Shown here one piece after another: positions 33,572 through 41,952 of a stretch of DNA of 64,000 nucleotides; position 1 is the first letter of the stretch, and the number at the start of each line of letters is the position of its first letter. Origin of the DNA: Bdellovibrionales bacterium (GTDB taxonomy: Bacteria; Bdellovibrionota; UBA1018); assembly GCA_016786465.1 (NCBI GenBank), contig JAEUWC010000004.1, positions 46,019 through 110,018 on the forward strand, read 5' to 3'. Under the pieces are notes generated by a model. It saw nothing but the letters and a program-made list of their open reading frames with translations. It was not told the origin of the DNA and did no database searches. The position numbers and the translations under genes were made by a program.

Positions 33572-35663
33572 ACGGCCTAAGCTGCAAAAGCACGATTCCC
33601 GGTGCCCCTGTTATCGACGTGTCTGCGATCCATTCAATATCGACAGGCTGCCCAAACGTATAATCTTTTGAAAAGTGGGACTGCAGAAGGCGCCCGGAAA
33701 ACGCCAGGTTCTGAATCTGATTTCGAAGTTCACCTGACAAAGGTTGTGAACCTTCAGGTACCGCGATCGTCATCCCGCCACCTTCGACGGTATTGAAAAG
33801 GTACTGATGCGGAAGTTCAGATCCATGAACGACATTTTCGACCGACTTCATGGAAACGTTCAAGTAGACGTTTCTGAAATCGCTTCCGCGCTTCATGGGA
33901 TTTGTAGTGACCAAGACCCCACCCACACTTGCGGGGACTTCTTCTTGAACCACAACACCCATGTATGAATCGTCCAAAGAAATTCCGACCTCGCTTCGCA
34001 AGCGAACGCTTCTTGGCGAGCAAAGTGAAGCCCAGACTTCTTTGATGGCTTCGAAAATCTTTTCAGCGGTGGTGGCGTGATTAATGGATTCGTAGATTCC
34101 CGCAGCTGAAAAGTTTTCCAAATCTTCGGCGTTCGAACTGGAACGAACGACAAAGCTTGAAACCCCGGCTAGGTGGTTTGCAATTTGCGCGTCGATTTTC
34201 AATCGGATCGCATCAGGCATCCGGGTTGAACGGATCAATTGCTGAAGCCCAAGACAAAGCGCATCGACCTGACGGGCTTCTAGTTCTAGCGCCATCTTCA
34301 GCTTGCCAATGGCCTGCTGGATTCTAGGACTGCTTTGCAGAAATTCCTGCTGTACGGAAAATGGAATCGCGATGCCACGGGGAACCGTGACATTGGCCTT
34401 TAGAAACTGCCAGGCCGCGCGCGACAAATCCGAATTTTCTGGAACCCCTAAGAATTTCGCCAAATGAGGCAAAAGATTCGGTCGAGGCGGCCGACGGATT
34501 TTGTAAAATCCCAATAACCGTTCCGATCCATTTTCAAGGACGTGGCAGATTTCACCCAAGTTCGCAGCTTTCGTTCCGTATTTGTAACGATCGCTCATGC
34601 GTAGGCGCGAAAGATCCTGAATCGCGGTGTTTGCGGTTTCTGGTTCTTCGATTTGAATTCGGTGAAGGGCCCATGATGGCCTTTTGGGTGCATCTTTTGG
34701 CGCTTCAGCGCGCATCAAGACTACAGACGCTCCGTTGGGGTCGACTTCAAAGTGGACCCAAGCCCCATCCAAAGATTCAGCCGAAATCCGATCAAAAACC
34801 CCGACCTGGACCGCGTTTGGAATCTGCCATCCCGACGCAAGAACGTTGGTGTGGCTTAAAGGGGTCGTGGGTTCCGCGTTGATGATCCCCGCCAACCGGG
34901 GGACATCGTCGGGGACCCGGTGCATGACCAAAATATCAAACCATTCTAAACTTCCGCGTGCGACACGGTAATCGGCTTCTGTGCGAAACGCGCGAAGGCG
35001 CCCAAGCGCTTTGCCGGGATTTAGGGCCAAATACTGGGCCGACTGGTACAGTTCGTGCGCGTAGATTCGAGGCAAATCCGATGGCGCAAGCTTTGCCAGC
35101 GCAGCTTCCTGAAGGTGATTCGCCGGTTTCCATAGAATGGGCGCAGCAGGATCGACAAAGTCGCGAACCTGCTTGTAGAACGCCTTCATCATTTCGACGT
35201 CCATGTTGTCGATTTCAACCGTTTCTAATGTGTAGAATTTACGGTCTTTCTTGGTGTGCCAGGCCAGGATTCCAAGAAAGAATCGACGATCATCCTTTAA
35301 ATAGAAGCCTTCATTATAGTGATCGATATTCGCCGTCAGCTGCGCAACGGTAATGCCCAGCAACCTTTCAGCGATATATTCGCCATGAAAGCGGTAGCGA
35401 CGATTGTTGATGAAATGAATGGTTTGGTTTTGACGATCAAAAACGATCTTGATGAAGGGCGTACCCGCCAAGGTTCCTGCTAGCTGCTGAAATCCTAAGT
35501 GGGTCAGCTTATCGCCCACACGCGCATCGGAAACTGAAAAAAGAATCGCTGGGCTTGAGCTCAGAACTTCTTGGTCTTCTTGGGTCAAAGACGCAGGGGA
35601 TTCCGAAAAGATCGCATCACGCGATGTCGAAATCCGATCTGTAAGCACTTCCGTACCCGACAT
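33561..35663 (-). CDS. PEP/pyruvate dikinase-like protein with the His domain before the ATP-grasp
   Basis: A 700-residue protein. Residues 1-230 are not recognised. Residues about 240-320 form a PEP-utiliser swivelling domain with the phosphocarrier motif TTPLSHTNVLA (His271). Residues about 361-700 form a PPDK_N/PEP-synthase ATP-grasp domain: YKYGTKAANLGE, VPRGIAIPF, FVVRSSSNAEDL and GVVVQEEVPA. In PEP synthase and pyruvate phosphate dikinase the ATP-grasp precedes the His domain; here the order is reversed, as in glucan/alpha-glucan water dikinases. No PEP/pyruvate-binding TIM barrel is present. It probably phosphorylates an acceptor other than pyruvate through a phospho-His. It overlaps the MFS gene by 11 bp. 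Confidence 0.82.
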   Translation of the reverse strand: MSGTEVLTDRISTSRDAIFSESPASLTQEDQEVLSSSPAILFSVSDARVGDKLTHLGFQQLAGTLAGTPFIKIVFDRQNQTIHFINNRRYRFHGEYIAERLLGITVAQLTANIDHYNEGFYLKDDRRFFLGILAWHTKKDRKFYTLETVEIDNMDVEMMKAFYKQVRDFVDPAAPILWKPANHLQEAALAKLAPSDLPRIYAHELYQSAQYLALNPGKALGRLRAFRTEADYRVARGSLEWFDILVMHRVPDDVPRLAGIINAEPTTPLSHTNVLASGWQIPNAVQVGVFDRISAESLDGAWVHFEVDPNGASVVLMRAEAPKDAPKRPSWALHRIQIEEPETANTAIQDLSRLRMSDRYKYGTKAANLGEICHVLENGSERLLGFYKIRRPPRPNLLPHLAKFLGVPENSDLSRAAWQFLKANVTVPRGIAIPFSVQQEFLQSSPRIQQAIGKLKMALELEARQVDALCLGLQQLIRSTRMPDAIRLKIDAQIANHLAGVSSFVVRSSSNAEDLENFSAAGIYESINHATTAEKIFEAIKEVWASLCSPRSVRLRSEVGISLDDSYMGVVVQEEVPASVGGVLVTTNPMKRGSDFRNVYLNVSMKSVENVVHGSELPHQYLFNTVEGGGMTIAVPEGSQPLSGELRNQIQNLAFSGRLLQSHFSKDYTFGQPVDIEWIADTSITGAPGIVLLQLRPYAG

Positions 35664-35689
35664 CCCTATCCCCAGAATTCAAGACCCTT

Positions 35690-36250
35690 TTAAACGCGAT
35701 TGGCTTTCCAAACGCTTGTGCTTTGCTTGATGGATCCTTCCCAGAAAACGCCATCCAAAGTCCCAGCCACATCATCAAAAATCAGTTCCACGCCACCGCT
35801 ACCGTCTAGATCCGACCAAACGCCGGTGATCACGCATCGGCCATCCACGCCAACGGCGGCTTGAAACTGGTCGATTCGACCATCCCAAGATCCGTCGCCC
35901 GTAGGCCACCCGCCAGTGCGGGTCAGATTGTAGGCAGCCACAGGGACGCCTGAGCCGGTCACAAAGACCGACATCGTAAAACTTTGGGTTGGAGCGGCAG
36001 CGTACCCTTCGAAATTCCAGCCCACTGGAATCATGCAACCTTGAACGACGACTACGCTTGGGCTTGGAGAAGGCGATGGCGATGGGGTTGCGGTTGTGGA
36101 CGTAGTTTGGGGGCCGACGGGTGCTTCAGAAGAAGGCGTCGCCAAAGGGGCGCCCGCCTGGACGGGTGGGCTCGCTTTTCTGCTTTCTTCGCGACAAGCC
36201 GACAAAGCCAGGGTTGATGCCAAAACCAAAAGCAGTCTTGCTGAATACAT
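35690..36250 (-). CDS. Lipoprotein with Pro-Ser linker, unknown function
   Basis: About 186 residues. The signal peptide MYSARLLLVLASTLALSAC ends in a lipobox (LSAC), then a Ser/Pro/Thr-rich linker with a run of PS dipeptides (about residues 55-66) reaches a beta-rich C-terminal domain with two cysteines (VVQGCM, DGRCVI). The domain (NFEGYAAAPTQSFTMSVFV, VGVDGRCVITGVWSDLDGSGGVELIFDDVAGTLDG) looks like a small beta-sandwich. No family recognised. A GTG 15 bases upstream is an alternative start. It sits between a PS-linker barrel protein and the PEP-domain gene, all on the same strand. Confidence 0.65.
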   Translation of the reverse strand: MYSARLLLVLASTLALSACREESRKASPPVQAGAPLATPSSEAPVGPQTTSTTATPSPSPSPSPSVVVVQGCMIPVGWNFEGYAAAPTQSFTMSVFVTGSGVPVAAYNLTRTGGWPTGDGSWDGRIDQFQAAVGVDGRCVITGVWSDLDGSGGVELIFDDVAGTLDGVFWEGSIKQSTSVWKANRV

Positions 36251-36320
36251 AGATTGGAAAATCACAGGGCCCTAGGGGTAGCCCAAAAGACCCAATAACG
36301 CAATAAGCCAACGCAGGGCC

Positions 36321-37613
36321 CTAAAATATCGGCATCGAAGCGCCCAAAGTCAGTGTAGAAGCCGAAAGGACGGCATCATCGACGTCTAGACTTAGGCTTG
36401 AATAATCCAGATGGACTCGGATCGGTTTTGCGGGCTTTGCCCGGTTAAAATCGTAAGAAAATCCAATAGTTAGCTCAGAATTACTGCCGCTTGGGAATGC
36501 TCCATAATACAATGAAACCGAAGAATACCCCACATAACCCTGGATGGTACTGCCGTTGGATAGCTTATGGGTTACCGTGGGGAACAACCGAAACCCCGTG
36601 ACATTAGAAACCCCAAAGCTTCCGTCAGTCATCATACGAAGGTGCCTTGGGCCTGCCACCGCGTGGACCTGCCAATCCTTATTCTTATAAAGTTCGTAAC
36701 CCGCATACAGACCTACTGCCAGGTACCTGAATCCCGATGGCTTTCCCCCAAAGGGCAAAAGGGTAAAGGTCAGTTCGCCACGACCATCCCACTTGGGGGC
36801 CAAAGTTCGCCGGTATTGCCCCCAGACCGAAAGGGCCAGCTGGGAAGCATCCTTATTCTGCGACGGATTCGCCCTGGTTTCGGTGTAGCCAAAAGTTCCT
36901 AGGCTACCGCCCACCCAAAGTCCGTCTTTCTTCACGCCCCGGCGCACCCGGGGGTCGCCGCTGAACTTGTACCAATTTTCAAATTGAAGAACGTAACGGG
37001 ACTTTTCTTCTTCCCCGCCCTTACCTCGTGCGACGATTTCAAATTCAGTTTCCTGGGCGTAGACTGGAAGCTCCAGTTTGAACTTTTTGTCGCGGGTCAG
37101 CCAAAGCGTGTCTTCGCCATAAAAAAGCTGCCAACCTTTTCGATCGAAATTTCCATCGACCGTCGCAATCGGATTCGCAGAAGAACCCGCGCCCATTTGC
37201 AAAGGGGGTTCAGGGGGCGCGGAAGCATCAGGGGACGGCGATCCGCCAGGGGAAGGACTAGGCTTGGCTTCGCCTTCTGCATCTTCGTCAGAACTTTTTT
37301 CGTTCCCTTTTTTCGAGGGACTGGGCGAAGGCGCCGGCGCAAGTTTTACTTCTTCGCCCACCTTCACATCGACTGCTTCATTGACCGTGATTCCCTGAAT
37401 CAAATTCGGGGCTTTAGGATCCTTTAGAAAAACTTTAACGGATCCTTTCGGCGGCGCCTTGGGACGTCGATCGGGATCTTCAACCGTTTCAGACGCAGCC
37501 GTCACAGCGGCTTCTTCGTCCACGTCCGCATCTTGTGCCCAAGACGACTTGAGCTGCGTCTGCAAAAGCAGAAGCGAAAAGAAAGTGGTCGTCAGGAAAC
37601 GGACAAGGCCCAT
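36321..37613 (-). CDS. Envelope protein: acidic PS-linker and C-terminal beta-barrel
   Basis: A 430-residue exported protein. The signal peptide ends near SSWA (about 26), followed by an acidic stretch and a short beta domain (GSVKVFLKDPKAPNLIQGITV). Next is a low-complexity linker with PSPSPSK and PSPSPGGSPSP runs (about 93-135), then a second small beta domain, then about 210 residues of barrel-like strands (DGLWVGGSLGTFGYTE, QLALSVWGQYRRTLAPKW, YLAVGLYAGYELYKNK, TIQGYVGYSSVSLYYG) ending in ASMPIF with a terminal Phe, as outer-membrane barrels do. It shares this architecture with the gene at 44522-45760. Function unknown. Confidence 0.7.
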   Translation of the reverse strand: MGLVRFLTTTFFSLLLLQTQLKSSWAQDADVDEEAAVTAASETVEDPDRRPKAPPKGSVKVFLKDPKAPNLIQGITVNEAVDVKVGEEVKLAPAPSPSPSKKGNEKSSDEDAEGEAKPSPSPGGSPSPDASAPPEPPLQMGAGSSANPIATVDGNFDRKGWQLFYGEDTLWLTRDKKFKLELPVYAQETEFEIVARGKGGEEEKSRYVLQFENWYKFSGDPRVRRGVKKDGLWVGGSLGTFGYTETRANPSQNKDASQLALSVWGQYRRTLAPKWDGRGELTFTLLPFGGKPSGFRYLAVGLYAGYELYKNKDWQVHAVAGPRHLRMMTDGSFGVSNVTGFRLFPTVTHKLSNGSTIQGYVGYSSVSLYYGAFPSGSNSELTIGFSYDFNRAKPAKPIRVHLDYSSLSLDVDDAVLSASTLTLGASMPIF

Positions 37614-37634
37614 ACCTGAATTGTGCGCGTTTTC

Positions 37635-38843
37635 TTAAAATTGAGAAAGAATTTTTCGCGATCGAGACGACTGTCCTTTGGTCTTAAAGAATTTCCACGG
37701 AATCTCGTCCCAACGTTTCATGAAACTTTCATAAGAAACCTGCATCGCCTGGCGAAGCGGACCTTGTTTTAGGTACGCACGCGCTCGGTTGCCGACGTGC
37801 TCGATCAGTGCAGCTTCCCCACCTGGGTAGGTTTCAAAAATCGAACGCAGGGCCCTGGGATAAGCAAAAGTCATCGGACTTTTTGGAAGCCGTTCGTGGC
37901 CTTCGATCAAGGCCTCAACGATTTCAGCCAATCCTTCTTGGGAAATTCCAGGATGTTTCGCTAGACGCTCTCCCCATGGATCCCAAAACGGCGCGACTTC
38001 CAGAAGGAAGTCTGGGCTAGTGCGAAGTGCGCGGGGTTTACGAAGGGCAAAGTGCCGGTGATTTTCTGCGGCCATCGCATGTTTGTTCAACTCTCCGGCT
38101 TCAAAAAGGACTTCGTGAATCTTTTTTAAGCTGGGGCCTTCGCCCGATTGCCTGGGCGGATGCCCAAGTTCAAAAACAGCGGCGCGCAACGAATCGGATT
38201 CATCCAACCCCCAAAGATCGATCACGCGATCCAGGTCACCTAGATTGTGCGCAATCAAGGTCGCCGCTTTCAGAAGGCCAATGCCATCGCGGGCCTTTTT
38301 TAGGTCTTGGTAAATTTCAGCGTGACGACGCGTTTCGTCCTGAATGGCTTGCGAAATTTCATGGGCTCGTTTGGGATTCTTTTTCTTAATCGCGCAGTAC
38401 GCTCCAGCAGCGATGGAAAACCATTCGCCTTCGTGGCCCCCTAAGCGCTTGCCGCTTTCTGGCGACACCACTTGCCGATGGCAAAAAGGACCCCAATCCC
38501 AAGTTTTCGCTTCCAAAACCAGGTCCAACATTCGGTCCAGTTCACCACCCGCTTCAGGCGTCAGACTAGGATTCCAAAGTTTCACCCGAATCTGCATGTC
38601 CACATCCGTGGGAACCATGCTGCCCACCGTAACCCAGTGCGCAGTCAGACAAAGTCGGAAGTACTGACTGTGCGACAGGTCCTGGGGGTGGTTTTTCAGA
38701 AAGTCTGAAAACCCCGGCCAGGTCACCTGGGTGGTTTCATCGAAAAAATACGGAATTGTATTTCGAACACCTTCGAGCAAGGTTTTCGGATCGATGCCGC
38801 GGCGCAGCTCGCGCGATTCGTTTTCTGTATTGGATTTCGACAC
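37635..38843 (-). CDS. Hypothetical cytoplasmic protein, mostly helical
   Basis: A 402-residue protein with no signal peptide or TM segment and no recognised family. It is rich in charged and aromatic residues, with helical periodicity; segments such as HRQVVSPESGKRLGGHEGEW, ALIAHNLGDLDRVIDLWGLDE and FWDPWGERLAKHPGISQEGL might be ligand-binding but match nothing I know. The first codon is GTG at 38843, since no usable ATG lies near; it is divergent from aconitase with 70 bp between starts. It precedes the PS-linker barrel gene by 21 bp and could be the first gene of a five-gene minus-strand cluster. Confidence 0.6.
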   Translation of the reverse strand: MSKSNTENESRELRRGIDPKTLLEGVRNTIPYFFDETTQVTWPGFSDFLKNHPQDLSHSQYFRLCLTAHWVTVGSMVPTDVDMQIRVKLWNPSLTPEAGGELDRMLDLVLEAKTWDWGPFCHRQVVSPESGKRLGGHEGEWFSIAAGAYCAIKKKNPKRAHEISQAIQDETRRHAEIYQDLKKARDGIGLLKAATLIAHNLGDLDRVIDLWGLDESDSLRAAVFELGHPPRQSGEGPSLKKIHEVLFEAGELNKHAMAAENHRHFALRKPRALRTSPDFLLEVAPFWDPWGERLAKHPGISQEGLAEIVEALIEGHERLPKSPMTFAYPRALRSIFETYPGGEAALIEHVGNRARAYLKQGPLRQAMQVSYESFMKRWDEIPWKFFKTKGQSSRSRKILSQF

Positions 38844-38913
38844 GGTGTGCGGTTTTTCGCACGAGCGATCGCTTGTTTCAATTTCTTTTCGACGCTATCT
38901 TTGCAATCACACC

Positions 38914-41778
38914 ATGGCAAAATCCAAACCCAAAAAGTCGAAAAAATCGTCTCCAAAACCCGCTCAGAAGAAAGCAGCCTCGAAGAAGGAACCGACATCG
39001 AATAGCTTTGGAACTTTGATGTCCCTTTCCGTCGGCGGAAAAAGTTACCAATACCATTCGCTGAAAAAGCTTGCGAAGGGCGACAACGCCAAGAAACTGG
39101 CCAAGCTTCCTTTTTCTTTGAAGATCTTGGTGGAAAACCTGCTTCGCCAAGAAGACGGCGTGGTGGTGAAAAGAAAAGACATCGAAAACCTTTTGAACTG
39201 GAACGCAAAAGCCGAACCCGAACATGAAATCCAGTTCATGCCGGCACGTGTTCTTCTTCAAGACTTCACCGGCGTTCCTGCGGTCGCCGATCTAGCAGCC
39301 ATGCGCGGCGCGCTTAAGCGAATGGGCGGTAAGCCAAGCAAGATCAACCCGCTGCAGCCCGCGGATCTGGTCATCGACCATTCAGTTCAAGTCGATATGT
39401 ACGGAACTTCGCTTGCGCTTCAACAAAACGCGGATTTGGAATTTGAACGCAACAAAGAACGTTATGAATTTTTGCGCTGGGGACAGAACGCATTCAAAGA
39501 CTTCCGCGTCGTTCCACCAGACACCGGAATCGTTCACCAAGTGAATTTGGAATTTTTGGCATCGGTTGCGATGACTCGCAAAGTGAATGGCAAGATGTGG
39601 GTATACCCAGACACCTTGGTCGGCACCGATTCTCACACCACAATGATCAACGGCCTGGGTTGCCTAGGCTGGGGTGTTGGCGGAATTGAAGCCGAAGCCG
39701 CGCTTTTGGGCCAACCCTGTTCGATGCTGATTCCGCACGTCGTGGGTTTCAAACTGACGGGCAAAATGGCAGCAGGCACAACGGCAACTGACCTGGTTTT
39801 GACGGTCACCCAGATGCTTCGTAAAAAAGGCGTCGTTGGAAAGTTTGTCGAATTTTACGGACCAGGCCTAAAAGAATTGTCGCTCGCTGATCGCGCGACG
39901 ATTGCGAATATGGCTCCGGAATACGGCGCAACGGCTGGATTGTTCCCAGTCGACGCTGTCACGACCGACTACCTGAAACTGACTGGTCGCGGGGACCTTG
40001 TGAAACTGGTCGAAGGTTATTACAAGGCGCAGGGCCTTTGGTACGAAGCCGGAAAATCTTCAGAACCGACTTACAGCGATACCTTGGACTTGGATCTGGG
40101 AACGGTGGAACCTTCACTGGCCGGCCCTGCCCGTCCACAAGACCGCGTGGTCTTGGGCAAAGTTCGCGAATCCTTCCGTAAGTCGCTTCTGACCTTGTTT
40201 GCTTCGGATGTTTCGAAACTGGACAAAGGCGCGGTCGACGCTTGGGCAGCTGCGACTCCGACGGGCGGCGTGGCACCTGAACTTCAAATGATCGAACCCA
40301 ACGCAAAGCTGGGTAAGCTTGAAAAGTCGGTTTCGGTAAAGACTCCCGAAGGGGCTCGCTTTCAACTTTCCAATGGTTCAGTCGTGATTGCTGCGATCAC
40401 CAGCTGCACGAACACTTCAAACCCATCCGTTTTGATGGCGGCCGGACTTCTTGCCCGAAATGCAGTGAAGCGCGGGTTGATCGTCAAGCCTTGGGTGAAA
40501 ACATCGCTGGCACCGGGATCGAAAGTCGTCACCGATTATCTGATCGAAGCCGGCTTGATGCCGTACCTGGAAGCGCTTCGCTTCCACACCGTGGGTTACG
40601 GCTGCACGACTTGCATCGGAAATTCGGGGCCACTTCCCGACCATATTTCAAACGCGATCACGGAAGGCGATTTGGCGGTGGCTTCTGTTTTGTCCGGAAA
40701 CCGCAACTTCGAAGGACGCGTGAACACCCAGGTCAAAGCAAACTACCTTGCTAGCCCGCCTTTGGTTGTGGCATACGCCTTGGCTGGAAACGTGAACATG
40801 GATCTGACCAAGGATCCGCTGGGCTACGATTCGTCGGGTGCCGCCGTTTACCTAAAAGACATTTGGCCAACCAACGCCGAAGTCGCCGCTACGGTTCAAA
40901 AATTTGTGACCGAAGCGCAGTTCAAGAAAAGCTACGCCGATGTTTTTGCCGGCGATAAGAACTGGTCTTCCATGAAGGTTCCTAGTGGTGAACTTTACCA
41001 ATGGGATTCGAAATCGACCTACATCAAGGAACCCCCTTTCTTTGACGGCTTGAAGGCGCAACCGGATCCTGTGAAAGAAATCAAAAAAGCGCGCGTTTTG
41101 GCGCTTCTAGGTGATTCGATCACGACCGACCACATCAGCCCTGCAGGATCGTTTGGAGAAAAAACGCCTGCCGGAATTTACTTGAAATCTTTGGGCGTGG
41201 AAAAGAAGGACTTCAACAGTTACGGAGCACGTCGCGGAAACCATGAAGTCATGGTTCGCGGTACCTTTGCCAACGTTCGCCTAAAAAACCAGATGGTTCC
41301 AGGTGTCGAAGGCGGCGTGACGATTCACGTTCCAACGTCGACGCAGATGTCGATCTATGATGCTTCGATGAAGTATCAAGCCGAAGGCTGCAGCTTGATG
41401 ATCATCGCCGGAAAAGAATACGGAACTGGATCTTCACGCGACTGGGCTGCAAAAGGTCCAAAGCTTCTAGGAATTCGTGCGGTCATCGCTGAAAGCTTTG
41501 AACGGATTCACCGTTCGAACCTAGTGGGCATGGGAATCTTGCCGCTTCAGTTCATCAACGGAGAATCTGCGGCAACCCACGGGATCAAAGGCACGGAAAC
41601 CTTCGACATCGAAGGAATGGAAAACCTAAGCCCAGGACAGAAGATCACCGTGAAAATGAAGTCGGCGGATGGAAAAGAAAAGACATTCACCGCGCTTTCA
41701 CGAATCGATACGCCGAACGAAATCGAATACTTCAAAAACGGCGGGATCTTGCCTTACGTATTAAGGCAGCAGGTCTAA
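38914..41778 (+). CDS. acnA: Aconitate hydratase with basic N-terminal extension
   Basis: A 954-residue TCA-cycle enzyme interconverting citrate and isocitrate via a [4Fe-4S] cluster. The cluster cysteines are Cys498 (SCTNTSNP), Cys564 and Cys567 (GYGCTTCIGNSG). The swivel domain with GKEYGTGSSRDWAAKG is intact. The start at 38914 gives a Lys/Pro/Ala-rich tail of about 30 residues (MAKSKPKKSKKSS...) before the usual AcnA opening FGTLMSLSVGGKSYQYHSL; the upstream in-frame extension to 38731 would overlap the divergent hypothetical gene. E. coli AcnA is 891 residues. A possible role of the basic tail in RNA binding is speculation. Confidence 0.95.
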   Translation: MAKSKPKKSKKSSPKPAQKKAASKKEPTSNSFGTLMSLSVGGKSYQYHSLKKLAKGDNAKKLAKLPFSLKILVENLLRQEDGVVVKRKDIENLLNWNAKAEPEHEIQFMPARVLLQDFTGVPAVADLAAMRGALKRMGGKPSKINPLQPADLVIDHSVQVDMYGTSLALQQNADLEFERNKERYEFLRWGQNAFKDFRVVPPDTGIVHQVNLEFLASVAMTRKVNGKMWVYPDTLVGTDSHTTMINGLGCLGWGVGGIEAEAALLGQPCSMLIPHVVGFKLTGKMAAGTTATDLVLTVTQMLRKKGVVGKFVEFYGPGLKELSLADRATIANMAPEYGATAGLFPVDAVTTDYLKLTGRGDLVKLVEGYYKAQGLWYEAGKSSEPTYSDTLDLDLGTVEPSLAGPARPQDRVVLGKVRESFRKSLLTLFASDVSKLDKGAVDAWAAATPTGGVAPELQMIEPNAKLGKLEKSVSVKTPEGARFQLSNGSVVIAAITSCTNTSNPSVLMAAGLLARNAVKRGLIVKPWVKTSLAPGSKVVTDYLIEAGLMPYLEALRFHTVGYGCTTCIGNSGPLPDHISNAITEGDLAVASVLSGNRNFEGRVNTQVKANYLASPPLVVAYALAGNVNMDLTKDPLGYDSSGAAVYLKDIWPTNAEVAATVQKFVTEAQFKKSYADVFAGDKNWSSMKVPSGELYQWDSKSTYIKEPPFFDGLKAQPDPVKEIKKARVLALLGDSITTDHISPAGSFGEKTPAGIYLKSLGVEKKDFNSYGARRGNHEVMVRGTFANVRLKNQMVPGVEGGVTIHVPTSTQMSIYDASMKYQAEGCSLMIIAGKEYGTGSSRDWAAKGPKLLGIRAVIAESFERIHRSNLVGMGILPLQFINGESAATHGIKGTETFDIEGMENLSPGQKITVKMKSADGKEKTFTALSRIDTPNEIEYFKNGGILPYVLRQQV

Positions 41779-41798
41779 AGGTGCCTGCTCCTTTAGAC
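41773..41798 (+). terminator. Inverted repeat at the acnA stop, possible terminator
   Basis: A perfect 9-bp inverted repeat, GTCTAAAGG (41773-41781) and CCTTTAGAC (41790-41798), with an 8-nt loop includes the acnA stop codon. There is no immediate U-tract, so it may act as mRNA 3'-end stabiliser or a weak terminator. Confidence 0.4.
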
Positions 41799-41952
41799 AC
41801 AGAAGTGTTTTCAGAATTCTAGTCGCCGGATTGCACGAGCCACGCCTGGATGCACCTAGCCAAATCATTGATGCGGCATTCTTTCAGGCTCTGAAACTCG
41901 AGCTTTCGGCTAGCCCACGGTCGTGTTAGCCCATTTGCGTGGGGGAAATTTC

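Noticed and set aside
38731..38913. Longer N-terminus for aconitase
   Set aside because: Those 61 codons overlap the divergent hypothetical gene and do not resemble any aconitase; the ATG at 38914 already gives the usual opening plus a basic tail.
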